64,000 nucleotides of DNA from an uncultured Gammaproteobacteria bacterium (GTDB lineage: Bacteria; Pseudomonadota; Gammaproteobacteria; Arenicellales; JAANXG01), in NCBI GenBank assembly GCA_947259395.1, contig CAMYMN010000002.1, positions 102,439-166,438 on the forward strand. The letters are read 5' to 3'. The notes under the pieces were generated by a model. That model did no database searches and was not told where the DNA came from. It saw only the letters and a list, made by a program, of their open reading frames with translations. Below, in pieces: positions 47,856 through 57,687 of the stretch. The position numbers were made by a program, and so were the translations under genes. How positions within the stretch are numbered: the stretch's first letter is position 1; each line of letters begins with the position of its first letter.

Positions 47856-48581
47856 ATGTCCAAATTCTCGTTCCGTAATCGAGTTACAGTGTTGACGCGG
47901 TTGGTGGTGGCGAGCTTCGCGGGGTTATTTGCCGCTTTCGGCATCGGGATCTGGGGGGCAGATGTGCCTTCATGGTGGGTGCCGGTAGCCGGTACCGCTT
48001 TGGTTGCCGTGGGCCTCTCAGCACTGATTTATGCCTGGGTGGTGACGCCGCTAAGCAGACACACCGTCGAAGCCAGCCGTGTTGACGAACTGGACGAGCT
48101 TACTCAGACCCTGAGCCGTCACGGCATCACCGTCAAGCTTTTTGAGTTCATGGCGTTGGCCGATCGCTATGGCAACCGGCTCTCCTTAGCTATAGTCGGC
48201 ATCGACCACCTGCGAGATCTTGTGAGCGAGTACGGTGACCAGGCGCGCGACTCCGCCCTGCAGACCATCACCGAGGTATTGACCGAAACGATTAGAATGC
48301 CCGATCGTATCGGGCGCTATGATGAAGACAAGTTTTTGGCAATCTTGCCGGAGACAAATATGAGCGGCGCTTGTCAAATCGCTGAACGCATACGATCTGA
48401 AGTCTACAAGACCGACATTGGGATCACCACCCGCCGCAAGGTCAGGCTCACCGTGAGTATTGGCGTTACGGTCTTCCGGCGTGGCGAAGATCTAAATCAG
48501 TTGTTGTCGCGTGCAACCCGCATCCTGGCGCGAGCCAAGACTCAAGGGCGCAATCGGGTGCTGACTGATCTTGCCGCTTGA
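47856..48581 (+). CDS. two-TM protein with degenerate GGDEF domain
   Basis: GGDEF-like fold (LSLAIVGIDHLRDLVSEYGDQARDSALQTITEVLTETIRMPDRIGRYDEDKFLAILPETN...VTVSIGVT) but active-site motif is YDEDK. Confidence 0.8.
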   Translation: MSKFSFRNRVTVLTRLVVASFAGLFAAFGIGIWGADVPSWWVPVAGTALVAVGLSALIYAWVVTPLSRHTVEASRVDELDELTQTLSRHGITVKLFEFMALADRYGNRLSLAIVGIDHLRDLVSEYGDQARDSALQTITEVLTETIRMPDRIGRYDEDKFLAILPETNMSGACQIAERIRSEVYKTDIGITTRRKVRLTVSIGVTVFRRGEDLNQLLSRATRILARAKTQGRNRVLTDLAA

Positions 48582-48638
48582 TCGGCGTGCCGAAAAAACA
48601 CTTGCCACGCGCACCCGTCGGGGAGATAAAATTCTGTA

Positions 48639-49157
48639 ATGCGCTATTTTGCCTTTGGCTCTAACATGTTGAGTGCGAGATTGCGAGCCCGTGTAGGGGA
48701 GTTCCCCGCTGGCGTTTCGGGCGAAGTAACGGGTCATCAGCTGCGGTTCCATAAGCGCAGTGGTGACGGCTCGGCAAAATGTGACGCGTATCAAACAGAG
48801 AATTCCGACGATGTATTACATGGTGTGGTCTATCACATTTCTGCGGCACAGCAAGTCTTACTCGATAGCTTCGAAGGCCACGGTTACTCGAAGCTCGAGA
48901 TTCCAGTAAACGTCAATCGCGACTGCGTTACGGCGTCTATGTATGTCGCAGACCCCGATTACGTTGATCCTGATCTCGCCCCCTATCACTGGTACAAACT
49001 GTTAGTCATCGCCGGTGCCAAGGAGTTCGCGTTACCCGCGCACTACGTGCGCACCATATTAAAGGTGCCGGCAGTAACGGATCCAGACAGTGATCGGCAT
49101 CTTCGCAACATGGCGGTGCTCAGCAGCTTAGCGACTGCTAAGCAATCATCGCCTTGA
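48639..49157 (+). CDS. gamma-glutamylcyclotransferase-like protein
   Basis: MRYFAFGSNMLSARLRARVGEFPAGVSGEVTGHQLRFHKRSGDGSAKCDAYQ ... VLHGVVYHIS. Confidence 0.88.
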   Translation: MRYFAFGSNMLSARLRARVGEFPAGVSGEVTGHQLRFHKRSGDGSAKCDAYQTENSDDVLHGVVYHISAAQQVLLDSFEGHGYSKLEIPVNVNRDCVTASMYVADPDYVDPDLAPYHWYKLLVIAGAKEFALPAHYVRTILKVPAVTDPDSDRHLRNMAVLSSLATAKQSSP

Positions 49158-50082
49158 GCACCTCGTTCCACGCCAAGGCGAGGTTGGTTCGGTTATATCC
49201 GCCGCCTCCCATGGCAAGGATTCGGCCCTGGCAAAATTCATCTGCGAGAGTGCAAAGGCGGGTCGCGGTATGACCGTGGGCCTGAGGAGAAAACGCCATG
49301 TCTGTAATCGGGTCGCCTTTGATGCTGTCGGCGCCGGCTTGTAACAGGATGAACTCCGGGGTGCCCTGACGCAGGAATTCCTCCGCTTCCGGCCATACTT
49401 TGGAGAACGCCGTATCGTCGGCCCCGGGCGGTAATGGAATGTTCAGTTTCGTGCCCTGCGCCGCGCCCGTGCCGGTTTCGTTCGCGAACCCGGTGCCGGG
49501 ATATAGAAAACGGCCATCTTCGTGAATGTCGACGATTATCACGTCGGGGTCGGACTCAAAGGCATAAAATACGCCGTCGCCGTGATGGGCATCAATGTCT
49601 ACATAGGCCACTTTTTTGACGGCGAAGACTTGTTTCAGTGTCTCGATCAAAATACCGGCGTCGTTGAAAACACAAAAACCCGCGGCGTTATCGCGGCGCG
49701 CGTGATGCAGTCCGGCGATGGGTACGAAGATCCGTGGATGACTTCCCTCCATGGCACGGGTCAACCCCTCGAGGTCGCTACCGACAACGTAGCAGATGGC
49801 TTCGAATATGCCCGGGAATGCCGGGGTATCACCATAATCGAGATATCCTTGACCGGAGACCGATTGCGCCTTGACCCGCGCTACGTAGTCTGGGTGGTGA
49901 AAACGGGTTAATGCCTGCTCGTCGCAGAGTACCGGCGCGGCGACGTCGACATGTTTATCGAGGCCCTGTTTAACAGTCTCCTTCCAAAAGGCCTGAATTC
50001 GGTCAGGGCCGAACGGATGTCCGTCACCAAAAGCGTAGCGCCCGAGATCGTCGCCGTAATAGACCCGTACCGGCACGGTCAT
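49138..50082 (-). CDS. histone deacetylase / acetylpolyamine amidohydrolase family protein
   Basis: GLHHARRDNAAGFCVFNDAGILIETL ... VAYVDIDAHHGDGVFYAFESDPDV. Confidence 0.9.
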   Translation of the reverse strand: MTVPVRVYYGDDLGRYAFGDGHPFGPDRIQAFWKETVKQGLDKHVDVAAPVLCDEQALTRFHHPDYVARVKAQSVSGQGYLDYGDTPAFPGIFEAICYVVGSDLEGLTRAMEGSHPRIFVPIAGLHHARRDNAAGFCVFNDAGILIETLKQVFAVKKVAYVDIDAHHGDGVFYAFESDPDVIIVDIHEDGRFLYPGTGFANETGTGAAQGTKLNIPLPPGADDTAFSKVWPEAEEFLRQGTPEFILLQAGADSIKGDPITDMAFSPQAHGHTATRLCTLADEFCQGRILAMGGGGYNRTNLALAWNEVLKAMIA

Positions 50083-50444
50083 GGTTGTTCGAGACACTCC
50101 CAAGAGACAATCTTTGTGCCTCGCTCCCCCGCCAAGAACCAGCGTGCCCCCGGTTTCAACTTGTCGGTGGGCTGTTTTTTGTTCTTCCAACTAGCTGTTA
50201 CAACGGCTTCCGTCTTACAGTTTCTGTCGGCGAAAATCCGGCAATATTCAAATCCAACTTGTGAAATGCGGTAAACACGACGCTTGGTCAGAAAATTGTG
50301 GCACCCCGGCTTGTTGGTGCCGGTGATCAGCGAGATCAGGCTTTGTTGTTGCCTGCTATTGATTGTGTAAAAGCGAATTTCGGCGCCCCACGCGGCGTTG
50401 CTTAACAATAGGAAAACAAGGGCGGTGTAGTGGAGACGTTTCAT
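50079..50444 (-). CDS. small secreted hypothetical protein
   Basis: Signal peptide MKRLHYTALVFLLLSNAAWGAEI; overlaps neighbouring gene starts by 4 bp. Confidence 0.6.
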   Translation of the reverse strand: MKRLHYTALVFLLLSNAAWGAEIRFYTINSRQQQSLISLITGTNKPGCHNFLTKRRVYRISQVGFEYCRIFADRNCKTEAVVTASWKNKKQPTDKLKPGARWFLAGERGTKIVSWECLEQP

Positions 50445-51148
50445 GAGTGAAATATTTTTTTGTAACTGCAGTAGGCGGCACATAGCGTCACTGGTATTAG
50501 AACCAGGTAACCAAGAAACAACGGGATCGCCGCCAGGAAAGCAAGTATGAGGTAGATCACGCCAAAAAACAGAAACGGCACAATGTTGGTAAAGCAGGCA
50601 TTCAAACTCGACTTTACCGCTTCAAGCGGTGTCACGCCATCCAGCATGACGAGGGGAACGGCATAAACTATCACCACAATGATCAAGCCCTCCAACAGCA
50701 AAAGCACTGACATCCCGAGGATGCTGCCTATACCGGCGGAGATTCTCGCGGCGACATCGCTACCGCTGACATAACCGGTCATCAATGAACCACCAAGCAG
50801 ACTTGCCGCGATCAGGGTGAGCACGATGGTGGCGGCCAACATCATGGCACCCAATATGAGCAGTGACGAAGTCTTGGGTTTGTCGGCAAAGCCTTTGAAC
50901 AGCATCTTGATTTCGAGCGGTCGGTCTTCATCCACCGTCCTCGCGGCATGATAAAGGCCGCCCAAAAAAACGGGCGCCACCATAATCAGTGCTAATTGAC
51001 CCACCACCGGTACGAACACAACAATGAGGTTGATTAAGGCCAGGAGCAAACATATTACTACCCAGATGACTGGAGAGCGCCGGAACAGCTGCCAACCGCA
51101 GGTGTACCAGTGCAGGCCCTCGCCAAGCTCAACCTGGTGCGGTTGCAT
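50441..51148 (-). CDS. BPSS1780-family multi-TM membrane protein
   Basis: WQLFRRSPVIWVVICLLLALINLIVVFVPVVGQLALIMVAPVFLGGLYHAARTVDEDRPLEIKMLFKGF. Confidence 0.78.
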   Translation of the reverse strand: MQPHQVELGEGLHWYTCGWQLFRRSPVIWVVICLLLALINLIVVFVPVVGQLALIMVAPVFLGGLYHAARTVDEDRPLEIKMLFKGFADKPKTSSLLILGAMMLAATIVLTLIAASLLGGSLMTGYVSGSDVAARISAGIGSILGMSVLLLLEGLIIVVIVYAVPLVMLDGVTPLEAVKSSLNACFTNIVPFLFFGVIYLILAFLAAIPLFLGYLVLIPVTLCAAYCSYKKIFHS

Positions 51149-51285
51149 GCTGATTTTTCGTGGCTGTCGTCACAACAGGGATTCGATGGGCTTGGTTGCC
51201 TATCAATGAAAATTGGGTTCTTTCGAAAACACGCAAGGTGCGATGTCCCGTTAGCGCAGCGTCCCCGCGAGCGGAAACGTGGGCG

Positions 51286-51636
51286 TCAAAAACTGCCTAA
51301 ACGCCACTTCGGCAGATTGACGTCATCCTCGATAGAGTCCGCCGGCCGCCGGTTCAACTCGCCGTCGCCATATTGATCGATCATGTATAGCGGCGGTGCT
51401 GCGCCTTTGGGTTTTATCTTTAGCATGTACAACTGGCCGAATCGGCGGTACTCGGTAATCGCCTGGGTACCTTCCTCGTATTCGCGTATATCCAGGGTAC
51501 CAGCGTCGACCCCTGCGGCGCCTGGATCAGTGGTTGGCTGCTCGGCGGTTGCCTGATCACCGGTAGCTGTTTGCGCCTGGACAAATTGGCCGGCGGCGAC
51601 AAAAACGAGGGTAATGAGGCTGGCTAAATAGCGCAT
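51286..51636 (-). CDS. DUF2782 domain protein
   Basis: MRYLASLITLVFVAAGQFVQA ... YEEGTQAITEYRRFGQLYMLKIKPKGAAPPLYMIDQYGDGE; adjacent to polA. Confidence 0.85.
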   Translation of the reverse strand: MRYLASLITLVFVAAGQFVQAQTATGDQATAEQPTTDPGAAGVDAGTLDIREYEEGTQAITEYRRFGQLYMLKIKPKGAAPPLYMIDQYGDGELNRRPADSIEDDVNLPKWRLGSF

Positions 51637-51736
51637 GGATGAATGTCTCCCGGTGCTCACGCGTAGATTAACACCCAAATACCGCGATCTAAAGCTCCTG
51701 TACGTGTAATAGACCGGGAATGGATCAGAGAGTTCG

Positions 51737-51936
51737 CTGGTGGGAATATTGCACCACGGCGCCACGCCCCTGTTGTTCATCGCTCCAGGCGCGGCCTCCA
51801 GCCGCCCGATCCCGCCCCGGTTCCCAGAATGCAGCGGAGAAATCCGCAGTGTCTGCTCCATGAAATGGCGATGTTCGTTGTTCCTGTTTACTTGGTAACA
51901 ATGGGGGCGGGATCCTTGGTGCAATCCGCGGGCTAG
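51737..51936. mobile_element. ~200-bp MITE-like element (variant/mosaic copy)
   Basis: Left ...GAATATTGCACCACGGCGCCACGCCCCTGTTGTTCAT and right CTTGGTAACAATGGGGGCGGGATCCTTGGTGCAATCCGCGGGCTAG form extended imperfect inverted repeats. Confidence 0.65.
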
Positions 51937-51955
51937 TGGTTACAATTAGCGCCGC

Positions 51956-54649
51956 ATGAATAAAGCTAAAAAACTCATACTCGTAGACGGATCCTCGTAC
52001 CTGTACCGGGCGTTTCATGCCCTGCCCAAGCTCGCAAGCTCGTCCGGCGAGCCCACCGGAGCGGTGTACGGTGTTATCAACATGATCCGGCGGTTGCTGG
52101 CCGATCATGACCCCGGCTACGTGGCGATCGTATTCGACGCCAAGGGCAAAACATTTCGCCACCACCTATATCCCCAGTACAAGGCCACGCGCCCGCCGAT
52201 GCCCGACGAACTCCGGCAACAGATTCCGGTATTGCACGAATTGATCCGGGCACTGGGATTACCATTGCTCATCATTGATGATGTGGAAGCGGATGACGTC
52301 ATCGCTACTTTGGCATTGCAGGCCTCAGAGCAGGGGCTGGATACCATTGTGTCGACCGGTGACAAGGATCTCGCCCAGATCGTTAATAACCACGTGAGCC
52401 TGGTGGACACCATGCGCAACACGGTGTACGACCGAGACGCTGTGGAGAACAAATATGGTGTGCCACCAGAGCGAATTGTGGACTATCTCGCGCTGATTGG
52501 TGATACATCCGACAATGTCCCCGGGGTGGCGAAGGTTGGCCCAAAGACGGCCCAGAAATGGCTGCATCAATACGGTTCGTTGGACACGCTTATCGAACAC
52601 GCGGACGAGATCGCCGGTAAGGTCGGCGCCAACCTGCGTGACAGCTTGGATGTACTGCCCTTATCCCGGCAGTTGGTGACGGTGAAACGCGATGTGAAGC
52701 TCGATGTTGATCCCACGGATCTTCGCGCTGATCCGGCGGATAAAGACAAGCTGAAAAAATTGTATGCGCGCCTGGAATTTCAAAGCTGGTTGGCGGAGTT
52801 GGGCGGGCTCAGCGGTGGGCCCGGGGACGATGACATCAGGGGGGACTACATCGTTATCACCGATGAGTCGGCGTTGGACGCATGGCTCGAGCGTCTTGTC
52901 GATGCGCCGTTGTTTGCGTTTGACACCGAGACCACGTCGCTGGATGCCGTGTCTGCGGAATTAGTGGGGGTGTCATTTTCGGTGCGGGCCGGCGAGGCCG
53001 CTTATGTGCCGTTCGGACACGATTACGCCGATGCACCACAGCAGCTTTCGCGGCAAATGGTTCTGAGAAAGTTGTCGGCGCTGCTGGAAGACGCAACACA
53101 GCGCAAAGTCGGACAAAACTTGAAATACGATCACTGCGTGCTCGTTGGCTACGATATAGAGCTGCGCGGTATCGCATTTGACACCATGTTGGAATCCTAT
53201 GTGCTGGATAGCGTGGCCAATCGCCACGATATGGACACCTTGGCGTTGAAGCATCTGGGCCACAAGACCATCACGTTCGAGGACATCGCCGGCAAAGGAA
53301 AATCGCAGCTGACGTTCAATCAAATCGACATTGATGAGGCGGCGCAGTATGCCGCGGAGGATGCGGACATCACCTTGCGCCTGCATAAAGCGTTGTGGCC
53401 GAAACTCGAGGCGGAGCCGATGCTCCGGGATTTGTTCGCGAACATAGAGATACCTTTGGTACCGGTATTGTCCCGAATCGAACGTCGCGGCGTAAAGATT
53501 GATACGAACATGCTTGCCCAACAAAGTGACGAGCTCAAGGATAGAATCGCAACTTTGGAGATCCAGACCCACGCCGCCGCCGGTGGACCGTTCAACCTCG
53601 CGTCTCCCAAGCAGATCCAGGAAGTATTGTATGAACGCCTGAAGTTGCCGGTGTTGCGCAAGACCCCTAAGGGGCAGCCGTCCACCGCCGAAAACGTGCT
53701 GCAAGAACTCGCGGTTGACTATGATCTGCCGCAACTCATCCTCGAACACCGCGCGCTCAGCAAGTTGAAGTCGACCTATACCGACAAACTGCCGGAGATG
53801 ATCAACCCCAAAACCGGACGCGTGCACACCTCCTACCATCAAGCGGTGGCGGCGACCGGACGTTTGTCGTCGGCGGATCCCAATCTACAAAATATTCCAG
53901 TACGCACCGCGGAAGGTCGGCGCATCCGGGAGGCGTTTGTAGCACAGCCCGGCGATGTCATCCTGTCGGCGGATTATTCGCAAATAGAGCTGCGTATTAT
54001 GGCGCATCTATCTCAGGATCCTGGCTTGCTGCAGGCATATGATGAGGGTGCAGATATCCATCGGGCGACGGCCGCAGAGGTGTTCGGATTACCTCCGCAA
54101 GATGTCAACGACGAACAGCGGCGGCATGCGAAAGCGATTAACTTCGGCTTGATATATGGTATGTCGGCGTTCGGCTTGGCCCGTCAGTTACGTATCGATC
54201 GCACCGCTGCCCAGGAATATGTCAACCTGTATTTTGCGCGTTACCCCGGAGTGAAACGTTTCATGGACGAGACCCGCGCACGTGCCCACGAACGCGGTTA
54301 TGTCGAGACCGTATTTGGCAGACGCCTGTATTTGCCGGAGATTAATGCCAGTAATCACGCACGGCGTCAGTATGCGGAACGCACCGCGATAAACGCGCCG
54401 ATGCAGGGTACGGCCGCGGATTTGATCAAGATGGCGATGCTGGTGATCGACGACTGGATCCGCGAAAATGACAAAGCCCTGCGGATGATTATGCAAGTAC
54501 ACGACGAATTGGTGTTTGAGGTCCCCGAATCCGAGCTCGAACAAGCCGGCGGCGAGATTGCACGGTTGATGGGGGGCGTCGCACAACTGACGGTACCACT
54601 TGAGGTGGATGTCGGCAGCGGCCCGAATTGGGCGTACGCTCATCCCTGA
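51956..54649 (+). CDS. polA: DNA polymerase I
   Basis: LILVDGSSYLYRAFHALPKLASSSGEPTGAVYGVINMIRRLL ... SADYSQIELRIMAHLSQDPGLLQAYDEGADIHRATAAEVFG. Confidence 0.98.
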   Translation: MNKAKKLILVDGSSYLYRAFHALPKLASSSGEPTGAVYGVINMIRRLLADHDPGYVAIVFDAKGKTFRHHLYPQYKATRPPMPDELRQQIPVLHELIRALGLPLLIIDDVEADDVIATLALQASEQGLDTIVSTGDKDLAQIVNNHVSLVDTMRNTVYDRDAVENKYGVPPERIVDYLALIGDTSDNVPGVAKVGPKTAQKWLHQYGSLDTLIEHADEIAGKVGANLRDSLDVLPLSRQLVTVKRDVKLDVDPTDLRADPADKDKLKKLYARLEFQSWLAELGGLSGGPGDDDIRGDYIVITDESALDAWLERLVDAPLFAFDTETTSLDAVSAELVGVSFSVRAGEAAYVPFGHDYADAPQQLSRQMVLRKLSALLEDATQRKVGQNLKYDHCVLVGYDIELRGIAFDTMLESYVLDSVANRHDMDTLALKHLGHKTITFEDIAGKGKSQLTFNQIDIDEAAQYAAEDADITLRLHKALWPKLEAEPMLRDLFANIEIPLVPVLSRIERRGVKIDTNMLAQQSDELKDRIATLEIQTHAAAGGPFNLASPKQIQEVLYERLKLPVLRKTPKGQPSTAENVLQELAVDYDLPQLILEHRALSKLKSTYTDKLPEMINPKTGRVHTSYHQAVAATGRLSSADPNLQNIPVRTAEGRRIREAFVAQPGDVILSADYSQIELRIMAHLSQDPGLLQAYDEGADIHRATAAEVFGLPPQDVNDEQRRHAKAINFGLIYGMSAFGLARQLRIDRTAAQEYVNLYFARYPGVKRFMDETRARAHERGYVETVFGRRLYLPEINASNHARRQYAERTAINAPMQGTAADLIKMAMLVIDDWIRENDKALRMIMQVHDELVFEVPESELEQAGGEIARLMGGVAQLTVPLEVDVGSGPNWAYAHP

Positions 54650-54820
54650 ATCACGCGCAAGCCAGGGCTGAAGCACTGCAAATTCAGGACGTTATCCGAA
54701 AAATGTCATAAAATAGCTTGACTGTTATTGATAGATATCCGATGTTAACTAAGGGGTGGGCGGTGCAAGGTAGCGCGGTTTGTCCGAGGTGTAGACACTG
54801 GCATAAAGCGAGGTAAGAAA

Positions 54821-56470
54821 ATGCTCCGTAGCGTTCGAGCGAATATACATTCCGTAATCCTAGCCGGGTGGCTGCTGTGCGGCCCATCATTTGCTCAAGA
54901 TGACCCGATGCAACAGGCGATCACCGCGTATGAAGCGGGTGAATTCGTTAAGGCTGGCCAGCTGTGGGAACCGTTGGCTAACGAGGGCGACGCCCAGGCG
55001 CAATATTCCATTGCTGTGTTGTACCACAAGGGCCAAGGTCGCCCTGCCGATTTCGGTCAGGCGCTGGACTGGTACCGAAAGGCGGCAGAGCAAAATCACG
55101 TCAACTCACTTTTCAACCTCGGCGTCGCCTATTGGGAGGGACGCGGGGTTGCCCGTAATTTGCAAGACGCGGTTCAGTGGTGGCGCCGCGCCGCGGAACT
55201 CGAGTACGGGGCCGCGCAACACAATCTGGCAACGGCCTATTACCTCGGGCAAGGCGCGGAAAAAAACGTCGAAGAGGCGATTACCTGGTTTCGCAAGGCC
55301 TCTGATAACGGCTACACGCGGGCGGACAAAGCGCTGAACGTCATCGAGAATAAATATCCGCAGTTGTTTGCCAAGGCCGCATCCCCGATGAGTTCCGACG
55401 TCCCGCAGCAAGCGGTTAGCGCCGCGGCCGCGCCGGAAGCATCCGCAGCCACCGCGTCGATACCTGCCACGGTCATGCCCGCGGAGCCCTTGGCACCGGA
55501 GCAAACTGCGCGTGTAGCGCCGGCGCCGGAACCGTCAACGCCAACCGAAACCGGCAGCGTGAAACCGGCGACGCAAATGAGCGGACAAAACGTCGCGCGC
55601 ATCGGCGAGCAGGGTGCGAAAGCCTACCCGTTCTATCGCGACTCCCTCCCGGCGCTTGAAGAGTTGGCGCCGGGCAGCCCGATTCGCGTCCTGCTCCGGC
55701 ACCAGGACTGGGTGTATGTTCAAGTGCCCGACGGTTTCGAGATGTGGGTTTACGGTCGTTATGTAACCGGCGAAAGCGGCACGGGTACGATCAACAACGC
55801 GAGCGTACGGGCGCGGCCGCTGCCCTCGACCGCGAGCGCCTCCTACCCGTTGGGAACTTTCAATGAAGGCGAAACAGTTGACGTGCTCGCGGTGCAGGGA
55901 GACTGGAAAAGGGTGCGCGGCCCGCAGCGATTGGGTGCGTGGGTCAAGGCGCAGGACGTGGAGCTGGGGGCGATGGCTCAGGCGCGGGGCGCCACACCAG
56001 AGGCGGTGCCCGATATGGTTGCCGAAGCCGCGGCTGCGACCCCGGTAACAGCCGCCGACACCGCGGCTGACGCGGTAATGCGAGTGGCACAGGGAGGCGC
56101 CAAGATCTATCCATTTCATCGCGAAACCCTGCCCGAGATCGGTGAATTGTTGCCGCATACCACCGTGCGGTTAGTGGTTCGCCAGGGAGACTGGGTGTAT
56201 GTACAGGTTCCTGGAGGACTCGAGGTGTGGGTGTACGGCCGCTATGTGGACGGAGAGAGTGGCCAGGGAACGGTTAATGCTGCAGACGTACGCGCCAGGC
56301 CGGTACCGTCGACCGCCCGCAACTCCTATCCGTTAGGCACATTCAACAAGGGGGAATCTGTGGAGGTGCTGGAGGTGCAAGGAAAATGGAAGAAGGTTCG
56401 CGCCCCGGAGCGTTTGGGCGCCTGGGTCAAAGCGGCGGACGTAGTTGCCGGTGACAATCGTGAGTCGTAA
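54821..56470 (+). CDS. Sel1/TPR-repeat secreted protein with two tandem SH3-like modules
   Basis: Sel1 repeats (NEGDAQAQYSIAVLYHKGQGRPADFGQALDWYRKAAEQ); duplicated ~125-aa module ending LGAWVKA.DV. Confidence 0.85.
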   Translation: MLRSVRANIHSVILAGWLLCGPSFAQDDPMQQAITAYEAGEFVKAGQLWEPLANEGDAQAQYSIAVLYHKGQGRPADFGQALDWYRKAAEQNHVNSLFNLGVAYWEGRGVARNLQDAVQWWRRAAELEYGAAQHNLATAYYLGQGAEKNVEEAITWFRKASDNGYTRADKALNVIENKYPQLFAKAASPMSSDVPQQAVSAAAAPEASAATASIPATVMPAEPLAPEQTARVAPAPEPSTPTETGSVKPATQMSGQNVARIGEQGAKAYPFYRDSLPALEELAPGSPIRVLLRHQDWVYVQVPDGFEMWVYGRYVTGESGTGTINNASVRARPLPSTASASYPLGTFNEGETVDVLAVQGDWKRVRGPQRLGAWVKAQDVELGAMAQARGATPEAVPDMVAEAAAATPVTAADTAADAVMRVAQGGAKIYPFHRETLPEIGELLPHTTVRLVVRQGDWVYVQVPGGLEVWVYGRYVDGESGQGTVNAADVRARPVPSTARNSYPLGTFNKGESVEVLEVQGKWKKVRAPERLGAWVKAADVVAGDNRES

Positions 56471-56507
56471 TTTATTCGTGTTGCAGGGATAATACCGACG
56501 CGTTTTA

Positions 56508-57638
56508 ATGGATCATGACTGTAAGCGAGAAACGGTGAATAGACGACCAATGTTCACAGCCGCGTGGTTCAGCCTTGTGTTGCTCATGCTTGGTTTGGTG
56601 ACGATCACCGTGTCCGCCGCGGCGAATCACGACCAGGAGCTGCGTAATATCGAGGCGCTGATCGATGCCGGCAAACCCCGCCTGGCGGTGAACTACGCCG
56701 GTCGCTACGTCAACAGGAATCCGGAGGACCCTAGGGCGCTTTTTTTGATGGCCCGCGCCGAGGAGAAGGCGGGTCACCTCGGTAAGGCAACCAAGATCTA
56801 TGAGCGGCTGATTCGTGAGTACCCTCGCCTGCCGGAACCATTTATCAATCTCGCGGCCATCTATGCCAACGCGGAGCAATACGAGAAAGCGCGGCGGCTA
56901 CTGGTAGCGGCGCTGAACACCGATTCGATATATGCGAAGGTCTATGAGGGTTTGATTAATCTCCATGCAACCATGGCGAGCCAGGCCTACAAAAATGCGT
57001 TGTTATTGGATGGCGAGGCGGTAAAACCCAATCCCAGTACAGTGAACGCGTTGATTTCCTGGTCAGCCGAGACACGTCCCGATACCTTAATTGCGCAGGG
57101 CGAGCCGTCGCCACCCGCGAGTCGGCCCAAGGGTGTGGGCGTGTCCGCGGACGATGCAAAAGTTAAGCCGGCACCAGCGATTACCGAGCCCGTCAAGGTA
57201 GCCATTCGCCCCGCGAATCCAATCAACAACGGGCAGTTGATTAACCAGGCCACGCCTGATCCGAAGCCGGTGGCATTACGGTCAAAACCAGTCCGTGATG
57301 ATCGCGAGGAACTGGAAACTACAGTTAAAAACTGGGCTGAAGCGTGGTCACGCCGGGATGTTGGACGATACCTATCATTCTATAGTGCCCGATTTCGTCC
57401 CACTGCTGGTGTATCTCGAAAACAATGGAAACAGCAACGCGAACTGCGTATTTCCGCCAAAAAAGAAATCCACATTGAGTTGTCCGATTTCAATACATCA
57501 GTAAATGGACGCACCGCTACGGTGTTGTTCTTGCAGGCCTATAAATCCGATACATTCAGGGATGTGGTTCGCAAAAAGCTCGTCCTCGAGCGTGGTGCAG
57601 GGGGTTGGAAGATCGTTCGCGAAACTACCGTGAGCTGA
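56508..57638 (+). CDS. TPR protein with C-terminal Cds6/NTF2-like domain
   Basis: TPR-like N-terminus; VKNWAEAWSRRDVGRYLSFYSARFRPTAGVSRKQWKQQRELRISAKKEIHIELSDF. Confidence 0.75.
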   Translation: MDHDCKRETVNRRPMFTAAWFSLVLLMLGLVTITVSAAANHDQELRNIEALIDAGKPRLAVNYAGRYVNRNPEDPRALFLMARAEEKAGHLGKATKIYERLIREYPRLPEPFINLAAIYANAEQYEKARRLLVAALNTDSIYAKVYEGLINLHATMASQAYKNALLLDGEAVKPNPSTVNALISWSAETRPDTLIAQGEPSPPASRPKGVGVSADDAKVKPAPAITEPVKVAIRPANPINNGQLINQATPDPKPVALRSKPVRDDREELETTVKNWAEAWSRRDVGRYLSFYSARFRPTAGVSRKQWKQQRELRISAKKEIHIELSDFNTSVNGRTATVLFLQAYKSDTFRDVVRKKLVLERGAGGWKIVRETTVS

Positions 57639-57687
57639 TTGTTTACATCGACTTGTTTGTGACCCGCTGTGCTTGCATCTAAGTGGG

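Noticed and set aside
52973-53842. 289-aa ORF antisense to polA
   Set aside because: Shadow of strong polA coding frame.
54255-54270. GTGAAACGTTTCAT palindrome within polA as parS
   Set aside because: Half-sites are in the wrong (everted) order relative to parS.
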